DNA of 38,843 nt from Denitrovibrio sp. (GTDB taxonomy: Bacteria; Chrysiogenota; Deferribacteres; Deferribacterales; Geovibrionaceae), in the NCBI GenBank assembly GCA_002869145.1, contig PKTM01000017.1:18441-57283 (forward strand), read 5' to 3'. How positions within the stretch are numbered: position 1 is the stretch's first letter; every line of letters starts with the position of its first letter. The notes under the pieces were generated by a model, which made no database searches, was not told where the DNA came from, and saw only the letters and a program-made list of their open reading frames with translations. The position numbers and the translations under genes were made by a program. Shown here piece after piece: positions 9,470 through 17,765 of the stretch.

Positions 9470-9540
9470 GGCGACGTGGCCGAGTGGTTAGGCAGCGGCC
9501 TGCAAAGCCGTGTACCCGAGTTCGATTCTCGGCGTCGCCT
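9470..9540 (+). tRNA. tRNA-Cys (anticodon GCA)
   Basis: Acceptor GGCGACG pairs with CGTCGCC. The D arm is GCC...GGC, the anticodon stem GCGGC/GCCGT encloses CTGCAAA (anticodon GCA), and the T arm CCGAG/CTCGG encloses TTCGATT. It is 71 nt long with discriminator T, and CCA is not encoded. The AT-rich restriction block begins about 140 bp beyond it. Confidence 0.96.
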
Positions 9541-9563
9541 TTTTAAATCTATCAATAACTTAA

Positions 9564-9592
9564 AAAGCCTCAAGCACAAAACTTGAGGCTTT
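9564..9592. terminator. Terminator after tRNA-Cys
   Basis: AAAGCCTCAAG (9564-9574) and CTTGAGGCTTT (9582-9592) form a perfect 11-bp stem with a 7-nt loop, followed by CTTTG. Being symmetrical and flanked by AT-rich tracts, it may also stop the converging methyltransferase transcript. Confidence 0.75.
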
Positions 9593-9676
9593 CTTTGTAT
9601 CTTCCATGTTGAAAAAATGTTGTATCATTTAAAAAATTACGTATAGAGCAGTCTATGATAATCACAAACAAGCTCA

Positions 9677-11044
9677 CTATTGTACTAATACTTCTTCATT
9701 GTCAGCTATTAGCTTATGAGCTTTAGCTTTCATAATATAAGGCTTCATGAGCTTAGCAACTGAATCAATCACTGGAACACATACAGAATTACCAAACTGT
9801 CTGTAAGCCTGAGTATCTGATACTGGAATAATAAAATCTGATTTATCTGGTTTATCAAAGCCCATTAGCCTTGCACACTCTCTCGGTGTTAATCTTCTTG
9901 GACGATTAACCTGATTTTTTTTATCCCAAAAATCTCTTTCACCTAACTCAAAATCCCAACCCTTGTCTATAAGTATTTCAGAACCATCTTTATGATACCG
10001 TGCAGATAATGTTCTAGTTACAACGGCTTTATTACTTGGATCTACCAACCCATAGCCAAAACCATTACCTTTTGCTTGATGTTTCTTAGCATAGTTATAT
10101 AGGTATTCCCAGAGTCTTTCGGTAAGTACGTATTTAGGATCAATATTTGACTGAAGAATATCTGAAAGTGTCGGCTTTACAACTGGAAAATACTGCTTAA
10201 CATCTTTAAGAGTGAACCCTTTATGGATATTTAAATCCTTCCTAAAACCAACTAATATTATTCTTTCTCTATGCTGCGGAAGAAAATTCTGGGCATCTAT
10301 AATTTTAGGGTCGGTTGAGTCACTGATTTCAGTATCTGCTACAAAATAACCAAGTTCATCTAGGGTTTCTAGAATAACTTTAAATGTTTTACCTTTATCA
10401 TGCCCTTTAAGGTTTTTGACATTTTCTAGCATAAATGCCACAGGTTCCTTAACCTTCAGGATTCTGGCTATATCGAAAAATAATGTCCCTTGTGTCTGAC
10501 ATGCAAAACCGTGTGATCTGCCAAGTGCATTTTTCTTGGATACTCCTGCTAGTGAAAAAGGCTGACAAGGGAAACCAGCAAGTAACACATCATGATTTGG
10601 AATCAAACTATCTATACGTTCAAACGACTCATATTCTGAGATATTCTCTTTATTAGTTAAAGTTATATCCCTTATATCTTCATTGAAAGCATGCTCAGAG
10701 CAATTATTATAATTAGCCTTATAAGTCTTAATAGCAAACTTGTCCCACTCACTTGTGAAAACACATTTACCACCAACAGACTCAAAACCTTTTCTTATAC
10801 CGCCGATACCAGCGAATAAGTCTATAAATCTAAAGTCGTGAGAGTTTGCTTCTTGATTTGGAAGTAACTTTTGAAGTGCTTCATATTCTGAAAAAGAGAA
10901 TTTTGCTGTTGCCTTGCCATTAAGCCATCTGTTGATTTTCTCCCTGTTCCAGCAATCATCACCTATTTCATTTAAATACTCAGCAATGTATCTCTGTTCA
11001 TATATCTCAAGTAACCTATTTAATAAAACTAAGTCATTCTTCAT
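9677..11044 (-). CDS. DNA (cytosine-5) methyltransferase, EcoRII/Dcm-like
   Basis: This 455-aa enzyme methylates cytosine at C5 in DNA. Motifs appear in order: [16 protein letters not shown] (SAM site), [13 protein letters not shown] with the catalytic Cys, VI ENVKNL, VIII QHRERI and [13 protein letters not shown]. About 70 residues precede motif I (ELYEQRY-like start, [17 protein letters not shown]), recalling the N-terminal extension of Dcm and M.EcoRII that can act as a DNA-binding regulator. A GTG lies 18 bp upstream in frame, but the ATG at 11044 is preferred because it follows GGAGGGGAGGGG. It lies downstream of an MvaI/BcnI-like endonuclease gene, so the pair probably targets a CCNGG-type site (CCWGG or CCSGG, inferred). 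A palindrome overlaps its own promoter. Confidence 0.9.
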   Translation of the reverse strand: MKNDLVLLNRLLEIYEQRYIAEYLNEIGDDCWNREKINRWLNGKATAKFSFSEYEALQKLLPNQEANSHDFRFIDLFAGIGGIRKGFESVGGKCVFTSEWDKFAIKTYKANYNNCSEHAFNEDIRDITLTNKENISEYESFERIDSLIPNHDVLLAGFPCQPFSLAGVSKKNALGRSHGFACQTQGTLFFDIARILKVKEPVAFMLENVKNLKGHDKGKTFKVILETLDELGYFVADTEISDSTDPKIIDAQNFLPQHRERIILVGFRKDLNIHKGFTLKDVKQYFPVVKPTLSDILQSNIDPKYVLTERLWEYLYNYAKKHQAKGNGFGYGLVDPSNKAVVTRTLSARYHKDGSEILIDKGWDFELGERDFWDKKNQVNRPRRLTPRECARLMGFDKPDKSDFIIPVSDTQAYRQFGNSVCVPVIDSVAKLMKPYIMKAKAHKLIADNEEVLVQ

Positions 11045-11077
11045 AGTACCCCTCCCCTCCACGAAAGTGTCAGTTTA

Positions 11078-11110
11078 GTGATATTATATCACAAGTTTGA
11101 CCCAGAGCAA
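11078..11110 (-). promoter_or_regulatory. Methyltransferase promoter with overlapping palindromic operator
   Basis: The perfect palindrome GTGATATTATATCAC (11078-11092) contains the minus-strand -10 TATAAT (11088-11083). A weak -35, TTGCTC (11110-11105), is 16 bp upstream. The start codon is about 35 bases downstream. The arrangement suits autorepression by the N-terminal extension of the methyltransferase, as described for M.SsoII/M.EcoRII-type enzymes. Confidence 0.5.
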
Positions 11111-11143
11111 TGATTAATATAACTATATTTTTAATAAATCAAT

Positions 11144-12508
11144 TTATTCTTTTTCTTTGTAAATATTGACTAAATCATTTGACTTTACTCTAAACTGACT
11201 TCTTCTCTTCGATACATATTTACCATCTTTTTTCACAAGCTTTATGCCTGGATCATAATAAATGCTCCCTTCATTAACAGCCCTGAGAAAAAGATAAAAA
11301 TCTGTATATTGAAATAGCCTAATAAAATTTCCATAATAATACTGCTTGATGTCATCTGACATTCTTGACAAAGAAGGTACATAAACAGCCTTAGCATGTT
11401 TACGCTTCCAGTGCTCTATCAGTTTTGCAAAACTCCAACTGCCAGCTATTTTATCATCGCCTGTTATTAAGCCTACAAACCCATCAGCCTCAGTTATAGA
11501 GTTAGATTCATAGTCATAACCTTGCAGTATTAGTGTTAAACCTGTTCGCACATGTCTTGAGCTACAATTATGTATTCCAGTAAAATCATATCTTTCTCCT
11601 TCGTTATTGGTGTAACCATATTCAAGAACAAAGCGTTCAACACCTTCATTGACATATACCCCTCCATTTGGCTCAGGTGTCATCAAGGTTAGTGCTTTAT
11701 TTCCAATGCTTACAAAATTATTTACAGCAAATTGTTTTACTTCCCAACCTAAATAATCAGGATTAGCATCACCGTTGGGTTTTATTCCCAATTCAGCTTC
11801 AAGTGTATAACCGCCTCCATTCTGTGCTAAGTATGACTGAGGATTTCCGTCAGAATTAAGCCTTTTACTATCTATCCATTCTAACAAGTGAATACGTTTC
11901 AATTATTCAAGTAGCAAAACCTTTGAGTAATGCCCCTTTCTGATATCAATTAAAATTTCCTTAAAAATACCCGTAAGATCAATATTATCGACATCAGTTG
12001 CTTCAATTTCTCTAGATAGATTTGAATCAGGAATGGCAAGAAAAGCAATTACCCCATCATTCTTAATACCAAAAAATAATACTCTCCCTTCGTCTCTACC
12101 ATGAACCATAGGATCCATCCAGCCACCTGAGCCAATAGAGCATCCCAGCAAGAAACCTGAAAGCCTGACTTCAGGATATTGAGGGTAATATATCAATTTA
12201 GTATTTGGAGCTTTAAAAAGCCGACCTTCACTATCCATCCAATTATATTCTAGATTAGCTAGATATTTAATTTTCCTTTTTGGATCTGATGTTTTCTTGG
12301 ATTCTGATCTAGTTTCCTGAATTTCACCAGTAGGAATGAAAGATAAATTTGTTAAATGACTCCCCATATATGGCTGGTTTTTACTATTATCATTTGGAGA
12401 TAATCTTTTATATATTATTCTATTGGCTCCATTTGATTTAAACAGAGTAACTAGCTTCTCCAATTTTATATCTTTAGATATTTGCGAATCAAAAATTGCA
12501 GGCTTCAT
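11144..12508 (-). pseudogene. MvaI/BcnI-family restriction endonuclease interrupted by an in-frame TAA
   Basis: Two abutting open frames lie in the same reading frame. The upstream part (12508-11903, 201 codons) holds a domain with RLSPNDNSKNQPY and YYPQYPEVRLSGFLLGC, which I recall as the N-terminal region of two-domain MvaI/BcnI proteins. A TAA at 11905-11903 follows. The downstream part (11902-11144, 252 aa from a TTG) matches the catalytic region, including GGGYTLEAELGIKPNGDANPDYLGWEVKQF-type sequence with candidate metal-binding Glu/Asp and the ExK of WEVK. No ribosome binding site precedes the TTG. It is either a nonsense-split 454-codon gene or, less likely, two subunits; the catalytic part alone is close to the length of MvaI and BcnI, so activity is not excluded. 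The region is AT-rich compared with its neighbours. Confidence 0.7.
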
Positions 12509-12692
12509 CTTTGCCTCACATAAACTTTATACTACTTATCTAATATACTTTATTACTCTCTATAACACATTAAAATTTTCTGCTTATTAATCACTATAAT
12601 CAAGTTAAGTAGAGTACTAGCGTGCCGTGAGCTACACGTAGTGGCTCCCGCAGCGGAAACAACATTTTTACATTTAATAAAATTACTCCAAA
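12509..12692. other. Intergenic region between fic and the restriction gene
   Basis: This AT-rich spacer probably carries the promoter of the restriction gene, though no convincing -35/-10 pair stands out. GAGG lies just before the ATG at 12508. At about 12629-12647, GAGCTAC-ACGTA-GTGGCTC can form a 7-bp stem with one G-U pair, lying between the convergently read end of fic and the next start. It is the only GC-rich patch here. Confidence 0.4.
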
Positions 12693-13769
12693 CTATTTCA
12701 GTGAGCCTAGGAACTTCCTGTTCACAAACAGGACTTCTCTGCCAGACTTGATTGATTCAAGAATCCCTGTGTCCTCAAGTTTTTTTAAGTATACCATTGC
12801 TGTCTGCCGTTTGGCGATGCCCGCATCGACAATATTCTTCACTCTGCAATATGGCTGGGTAAAAATTAAGTCGTTCATCTCTTTTGCCGGGACATTCGGT
12901 GCAAGTCGCTTTATATCCTCGTAAGTCTCTTTCATCAGAGCTGAAATGCTCTCTATTCGTTTAACAGTTCCCAAAGAAGCCTCTCGGATGCCGTGCAGTA
13001 TGTACAAAATCCAGTCCTGCCAGTTTTCACCCACTGTAACGCCTCTGATTAAACTGTAATAGTCAGACTTGTTTCTGATAATATATCCGCTGAGATACAG
13101 CACCGGATAGGAAAGAAGCCCCTCCTGAATCAGATAAAGCATATTCAATATTCTGCCTGTCCTGCCGTTACCGTCCAGAAAAGGGTGAATCGCCTCAAAT
13201 TGATAATGCAGAACCGCCATCTTAACCAACGGGTCAAAATCCGTATTCTCATTCAGAAATCTTTCCCAGTTAGACAACAAATCCCTGATTGCTTTTTCGC
13301 CTTCAGGCGGAGTGTATAAAGCCTCACCAGTAGCAACATTCTTAATCTGCGTTCCTGACACCTTGCGTATATTCATCTCAGTATTCTTGATGATAGAGCA
13401 TATTTCGCATATCATATTGTTTGTAATTGGCTTTGCCAAAAGCATCTCGCATCCAGCTTTTAACGCCTGCCGATACCTCAGAGTCTCCTTTGTGGCCGAA
13501 TCAACATCTGCATTATCTGTAAAAGACGCTCTAAAAAGCTCGTCCGAAGTGGTAACGATATTCTCAATCTCAGAGCTTGCCTGAGCTTCCTGCAAAGGTA
13601 TAGTGTTTATCAAAACTGTCGGGTCTGGCAACATCTTTGTTGCAAAGTTCAGCTCCGCAAGAGCCTTGTTCGCCTCAATAGCCAGTTTAAGCACAGCCTT
13701 GGTCTCTATCTGCGTTTTCGGCGGTAGCATAGGAATATCATTGTACGGTTTTTCAGGATGATTCGACAT
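12693..13769 (-). CDS. Fic-domain protein (probable AMPylator) with C-terminal winged helix
   Basis: This 358-aa protein carries the Fic active site HPFLDGNGRTGR near residues 190-201, where His is the catalytic base for transferring AMP (or a related group) to target hydroxyls. An N-terminal inhibitory motif SSEIEN (S/TxxxE(G/N)) near residue 60 makes it a class II Fic whose activity is self-restrained. The last ~75 residues look like a winged helix (CRVKNIVDAGIAKRQTAMVYLKKLEDTGIL), suggesting DNA binding. Box TTCGACATAT overlaps its start codon and further boxes cover its promoter, so autoregulation is plausible. It is adjacent to the restriction-modification genes, a common defence-island pairing. 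No ribosome binding site is obvious before the ATG. Confidence 0.9.
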   Translation of the reverse strand: MSNHPEKPYNDIPMLPPKTQIETKAVLKLAIEANKALAELNFATKMLPDPTVLINTIPLQEAQASSEIENIVTTSDELFRASFTDNADVDSATKETLRYRQALKAGCEMLLAKPITNNMICEICSIIKNTEMNIRKVSGTQIKNVATGEALYTPPEGEKAIRDLLSNWERFLNENTDFDPLVKMAVLHYQFEAIHPFLDGNGRTGRILNMLYLIQEGLLSYPVLYLSGYIIRNKSDYYSLIRGVTVGENWQDWILYILHGIREASLGTVKRIESISALMKETYEDIKRLAPNVPAKEMNDLIFTQPYCRVKNIVDAGIAKRQTAMVYLKKLEDTGILESIKSGREVLFVNRKFLGSLK

Positions 13770-13858
13770 ATAACACCAATATGTTTATTTCAGACTTATT
13801 TTTCGACATATTTAAAAGATATGTCGAATTGGTACATATGTCAATAAAACATGTCGAT
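13762..13858 (-). promoter_or_regulatory. fic promoter with array of TTCGACATAT operator-like boxes
   Basis: Five related boxes are visible. Exact TTCGACATAT lies at 13762-13771 (over the start codon) and 13802-13811. Its exact reverse complement ATATGTCGAA lies at 13819-13828. Degenerate copies lie at 13836-13845 (ATATGTCAAT) and 13849-13858 (ACATGTCGAT). Boxes two and three form a palindrome with a 7-bp centre. A minus-strand promoter, TTGACA (13844-13839) and TATCTT (13821-13816) with a 17-bp spacer, runs straight through them. Confidence 0.7.
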
Positions 13859-14034
13859 TATTAAGTCAATTTTATACATATTAACTAATCCCTAATCCGG
13901 GTACTCCGGAGACAAATCACTATTTAATTAAGGATTATGTCCCTGAAATCCAAATAACTTAAAAGAGTCTCAGCGTAAAATAAGTGATTTCAGTATCTCA
14001 GGCTGTTGATTGTATCAGGTTTTGAAACTGCGGC
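13859..14034. other. Non-coding spacer between fic and the liv terminator
   Basis: No open frame of useful length or RNA gene is recognised. The stretch is AT-rich at first and holds only a short imperfect CCGG-containing repeat near 13897-13908. Confidence 0.4.
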
Positions 14035-14062
14035 AAAAAAAGGGGAGCCTAAAAGCTCCCCC
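14035..14062 (-). terminator. Intrinsic terminator of the liv operon
   Basis: On the minus strand GGGGAGC (14061-14055) pairs with GCTCCCC (14048-14042) across a 6-nt loop and is followed by seven T (14041-14035). It lies about 30 bases past the livF stop codon. Confidence 0.9.
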
Positions 14063-14091
14063 ATTTGTAAAGCAAAGTTAATTTTTGAAAT

Positions 14092-14799
14092 TTAAATTCC
14101 GAGATATGCTTTTTTGACATCTTCATTCGCTAAGAGGTTCGCTGCACTGTCCACCATAGTAATCTTTCCATTCTCCATAACATAACCTCTGTTGGCTACT
14201 TTGAGCGCAAGGTTCGCGTTCTGCTCCACAAGAAAGATTGTTGTGCCCTGTTCTTTGTTGATGAACTGGATAATATCAAAAATCTGTTTAACAATAAGCG
14301 GAGCAAGCCCCAGTGAAGGTTCATCAAGAAGCAGTAGCTTTGGTCTTGCCATTAGAGCTCTGGATATGGCGAGCATCTGCTGCTCACCGCCGGAGAGTGT
14401 CCCCCCCTGCTGGTTTTTTCTCTCTTTGAGCCTCGGGAAAAGGTCAAAGACATAATCGATATCTTTTCTGATAGCGGCATTGTCCTTGCGCAGGAATGCT
14501 CCAAGGTCAAGGTTTTCCATAACCGTCAGATAAGGGAATATATGGCGGCCTTCCTGAACGTGAATAAGACCTGTTTTTACTATTTCATCAGGTTTTTTAT
14601 CGTTAATAGCCTCACCCATGAATGTTATCTCACCGGATTTTGGTGAAACCACATTACTGATGGACATCAAAGTAGTTGTCTTTCCAGCTCCGTTTGCACC
14701 GATAAGAGTGATTATTTCACCCTCTTCCACAGAGATGGATACATCATGCAGTGCCTGTATGTTGCCGTAATATGTATTAATATTCTTTATTTCAAGCAT
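14092..14799 (-). CDS. livF: Branched-chain amino acid ABC transporter, ATP-binding protein LivF
   Basis: This 235-aa cytosolic ATPase helps power branched-chain amino acid uptake. It shows Walker A GANGAGKTT, the ABC signature LSGGEQQMLAISRAL, Walker B LLLLDEP and the switch His replaced by the usual LivF-type VEQNAN. The reading frame is open for 28 more codons upstream, but the ATG at 14799 (MLEIKNINTYYGN) matches the family start, overlaps the livG stop by 8 bp and has GGAGAGG upstream. It is the last gene of livKHMGF, followed by a strong terminator. Substrates other than Leu/Ile/Val, such as amides or urea, are used by some relatives. Confidence 0.93.
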   Translation of the reverse strand: MLEIKNINTYYGNIQALHDVSISVEEGEIITLIGANGAGKTTTLMSISNVVSPKSGEITFMGEAINDKKPDEIVKTGLIHVQEGRHIFPYLTVMENLDLGAFLRKDNAAIRKDIDYVFDLFPRLKERKNQQGGTLSGGEQQMLAISRALMARPKLLLLDEPSLGLAPLIVKQIFDIIQFINKEQGTTIFLVEQNANLALKVANRGYVMENGKITMVDSAANLLANEDVKKAYLGI

Positions 14800-15580
14800 C
14801 AATATCCTCTCCAAGATAAGCTTTGATAACCTCTGGATTGTTCCTGATGTCAACAGGTGTACCTTCGGCGATCTTCTGACCATGATCCATAACGTAAATA
14901 CGTTCAGAAAGGTTCATAACCAGTTTCATGTCGTGTTCGATAAGAAGGATGGATATATCCTCATTGTCTCTTATCTGACGTATAAGGTCCGTAAGCTCTC
15001 TGGTCTCCTGAGGGTTCATCCCAGCAGCAGGTTCATCCAGAAGCAGAAGAGAAGGCTCTGTAGCCATAGCTCTTGCTATCTCCAGTTTTCGCTGTGCTCC
15101 ATATGGAAGGTTGGATGCAATCTCGTCAGAAAATTTTGCCAGACCTATCTTTTCAAGTATCTCATAACTCTCGTTAGCTGCTTTCAGCTCTTCGGCTCTT
15201 GTACGTCTGTCTCGCAGAAGCGCACCAAGCACCTTAGCCTTCATACGGCAGTGTTTCCCTATCATAACGTTCTCAAGGACTGTCATGTTTTGAAAAAGCC
15301 TGATGTTCTGAAAAGTTCTAGCCAGTCCGCGCTCTGTAACTCTGTTCGGTTTGAGACCGTTCAGTCTGGCAGCTGCACCTGAGTGTGTGATTGCTTTTAT
15401 ATCACCTTTTGAAGGGTTATATATCCCGGTGATGCAGTTGAAAAATGTTGTTTTACCAGCACCATTCGGACCGATAAGAGCCACTATCTCTTTTTTATCC
15501 ACATAAAGATCTACAGAATCAACAGCACGAAGTCCGCCAAAATCCATAGTAAGATCTTTTACATCTAATATATGTTCCAT
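14792..15580 (-). CDS. livG: Branched-chain amino acid ABC transporter, ATP-binding protein LivG
   Basis: This 262-aa ATPase is the second nucleotide-binding subunit of the transporter. It has Walker A GPNGAGKTTFFN, the signature region LPYGAQRKLEIARAMA, Walker B LLLLDEPAAGMNP and the switch region LIEHDMKLVM. AAGMNPQE after Walker B and the long insert with RTFQNIRLFQNMTVLENV are typical of LivG. Start choice: an upstream ATG at 15601 lies inside livM, while the ATG at 15580 sits one base after the livM stop and gives the usual N-terminus (MEHILDVKDL). No strong ribosome binding site separates the two. Tight packing indicates coupled translation. Confidence 0.92.
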   Translation of the reverse strand: MEHILDVKDLTMDFGGLRAVDSVDLYVDKKEIVALIGPNGAGKTTFFNCITGIYNPSKGDIKAITHSGAAARLNGLKPNRVTERGLARTFQNIRLFQNMTVLENVMIGKHCRMKAKVLGALLRDRRTRAEELKAANESYEILEKIGLAKFSDEIASNLPYGAQRKLEIARAMATEPSLLLLDEPAAGMNPQETRELTDLIRQIRDNEDISILLIEHDMKLVMNLSERIYVMDHGQKIAEGTPVDIRNNPEVIKAYLGEDIDA

Positions 15581-15581
15581 A

Positions 15582-16787
15582 CTACTTACCAAACCTTCCA
15601 TCCGCCGAATGGAATGAGTATTTTCGCCTATAGTTGCTTATAAGTCCCTGAGGACGGAAAACCATCATAACGACCATAGCCCCGCCAAATACTAACATTC
15701 TGTATTCGGAAAAAGCTCTGAGGTACTCAGGCAGAAGTATCATTATGAGCGCACCTATTATAACCCCTGGTATTGAGCCCATACCACCCAGAACCACAAC
15801 CGAAAGGATGATGGCTGATTCGAGGAAAGTAAAGCTGGCCGGGTTTATAAAAGTAGTTTTCGCTGCAAAAACAACACCCATCAGTCCGGCCCAGGTAGCA
15901 CCAAGGGCAAACGCCATAAGTTTTGTTCTGGTACGCCCAACACCCATAGCCTGACACGCTATCTCGTCCTCTCGCAGGGCAAGCCATGCACGTCCGATAC
16001 GGCTGTTTTGGAGTCTGTTTACAAAAAATACAGTAAAGACAGTAAACACAACCATAAGAAAATATATAAATATTGTTGCCTGTGTAAGTGTCATATCAAA
16101 ACCATAAATAGTTGGTCTGTCGATATTTGCAATACCAGACGGCCCCATTGAGAATTCGTTCCAGTTCTCAAGCACCAGCCTTATTATCTCTCCGAAACCG
16201 AGAGTAACAATAGCCAGATAGTCACCTCTGAGCCTGAGCACAGGGAAACCAAGCAATATACCGAAAATGGTAGCCATAAGAGCGCCAATAGGCAGTACTA
16301 CCCAGAAAGATAGACCAAAATGGTAATTCAAGAGGGCATAGGTGTAAGCACCCACAGCGTAGAACGCAACAAAACCAAGGTCTAGCAGACCTGCAAGACC
16401 CACAACTATGTTAAGCCCCAGACCAAGCACTATATACATCAGCGCTACGGTCATAATATTTATTTGGTATGAGTCTGTTACGAATGGGAATATACAAAGA
16501 ATGGTCAGCACAGATATTATAAGTGTGCGGAGAATCTTTGGGTTTTCCATTATCGTCTGGGTTATATTAATTCTTTCTGCCGCCGATTTTTTACCTACTC
16601 TATCTTTTCTTTCAAGAAAATATCTCCAGAGCATAGATACAAAAAATATACCAACACCCATATAGAACATATTGTGCCATCTCCAGATGACAATGTTCTC
16701 TATAGTGTTTACTTTGATAACGACAATAGGAAAGGTTAAAAACATGAACCATACTGCTACTTTGAGTGATTTGATCATATATTCCAT
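15582..16787 (-). CDS. livM: Branched-chain amino acid ABC transporter permease LivM
   Basis: This 401-aa inner-membrane permease has about ten hydrophobic segments. The first two (to about residue 60) precede a charged loop (LERKDRVGKKSAAERI), and the conserved permease core begins near residue 110 with LGLGLNIVVGLAGLLDLGFVAFYAVGAY. The loop VLRLRGDYLAIVTLGFGEI and ALREDEIACQAMGV are LivM landmarks for contacting the ATPases. The extra N-terminal membrane segments also occur in E. coli LivM. It starts 2 bp after the livH stop, with AAGGTG formed by the end of livH. Confidence 0.92.
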   Translation of the reverse strand: MEYMIKSLKVAVWFMFLTFPIVVIKVNTIENIVIWRWHNMFYMGVGIFFVSMLWRYFLERKDRVGKKSAAERINITQTIMENPKILRTLIISVLTILCIFPFVTDSYQINIMTVALMYIVLGLGLNIVVGLAGLLDLGFVAFYAVGAYTYALLNYHFGLSFWVVLPIGALMATIFGILLGFPVLRLRGDYLAIVTLGFGEIIRLVLENWNEFSMGPSGIANIDRPTIYGFDMTLTQATIFIYFLMVVFTVFTVFFVNRLQNSRIGRAWLALREDEIACQAMGVGRTRTKLMAFALGATWAGLMGVVFAAKTTFINPASFTFLESAIILSVVVLGGMGSIPGVIIGALIMILLPEYLRAFSEYRMLVFGGAMVVMMVFRPQGLISNYRRKYSFHSADGRFGK

Positions 16788-16788
16788 A

Positions 16789-17691
16789 TCACACCTTCTT
16801 TGTCTCTGAGCGGCCGAGAAGACCCGCTGGTCTGAAGATAAGTATCAGAACAAGCAGTGCAAAAGCAAAAACGTCTTCGTAGTCACTGGAGATATAGCCT
16901 GTAGCAAAACTCTCTGTCCAGCCGAGGATCAAAGCACCAAGTACTGCACCTGGAATACTTCCGATACCGCCAAGAACAGCTGCTGTGAAAGCCTTAATTC
17001 CTGCTATAAACCCTATGTAAAAATTAAGCTGACCTATGTGGTTCGCAATTAAAACACCACCTAAAGCTGCAAGAGCGGAACCTATAATAAAGGTCACAGA
17101 TATTACCATGTCCACATTGATACCTATAAGCAGAGCCATCTTCTTGTCCTGAGCTGTAGCACGCATCGCCTTGCCCATGTTTGTAAATTTGATAAAATAT
17201 GTGAGTAAAAGCATTACAATTACAGTTGTAAGAACTATCGCAAGTTCTGCCGTGCTGAATATATGAGAAATCGGCTCCATAAATTCGAAGTCGGGAATTA
17301 GCTGTGGAAAAGGCAAAAAGTCAGATGTCTGGGCAAGCAGAACATAGTTCTGCAAAAAGAGCGACATACCGATAGCTGATATAAGCGGGGAAAGCCTAGG
17401 GGCGTTCCGAAGAGGCTTGTAAGCTATCTTTTCTATGGTAAAGCCGTATGCAGATGAATATACAACTGCGGCTATGGTCGCTACGATAAATATTGCAATA
17501 GTCGGCCAACCCATAATGGTCAACACACTTGCAGCAATTAATGCAGTGAAAGCACCGATCATATATATTTCGCCGTGAGCAAAGTTAATTAGTTGGATGA
17601 TACCGTAAACCATGGTGTATCCAAGCGCAATGAGGGCATAGATACTCCCTCTAGTGAGCCCACTGAGAAAAAGTTCAAGGAAATATTCCAT
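16789..17691 (-). CDS. livH: Branched-chain amino acid ABC transporter permease LivH
   Basis: This 300-aa inner-membrane permease has about eight hydrophobic segments. It has the LivH hallmarks LGYTMVYGIIQLINFAHGEIYM near the N-terminus, AMRATAQDKKMALLIGINVD in the cytosolic coupling loop, and AAVLGGIGSIPGAVLGALILG near the C-terminus. Together with LivM it forms the membrane channel. It lies 74 bp downstream of livK, the gap containing a strong hairpin, and 1-2 bp upstream of livM. The ribosome binding site (GGGA) is weak. Confidence 0.92.
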   Translation of the reverse strand: MEYFLELFLSGLTRGSIYALIALGYTMVYGIIQLINFAHGEIYMIGAFTALIAASVLTIMGWPTIAIFIVATIAAVVYSSAYGFTIEKIAYKPLRNAPRLSPLISAIGMSLFLQNYVLLAQTSDFLPFPQLIPDFEFMEPISHIFSTAELAIVLTTVIVMLLLTYFIKFTNMGKAMRATAQDKKMALLIGINVDMVISVTFIIGSALAALGGVLIANHIGQLNFYIGFIAGIKAFTAAVLGGIGSIPGAVLGALILGWTESFATGYISSDYEDVFAFALLVLILIFRPAGLLGRSETKKV

Positions 17692-17714
17692 TTGATTTTA
17701 TCCCATAATAAACA

Positions 17715-17739
17715 GAGGGGTACAAAAAATGTACCCCTC
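17715..17739 (-). other. Intercistronic hairpin between livK and livH
   Basis: GAGGGGTACA (17715-17724) and TGTACCCCTC (17730-17739) form a perfect 10-bp stem with a 5-nt loop. On the minus strand it is followed by TGTTTATTATGG rather than a T-run. It is likely a partial terminator or a 3' stabiliser that lets livK mRNA exceed the downstream message, as periplasmic binding proteins are needed in excess. Confidence 0.65.
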
Positions 17740-17765
17740 ATACTGTTAATAAAGTCTGTTATAAA

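Noticed and set aside
12629-12647. Hairpin as part of a group II intron or a terminator.
   Set aside because: No domain V sequence and no T-run; it remains an unexplained hairpin.
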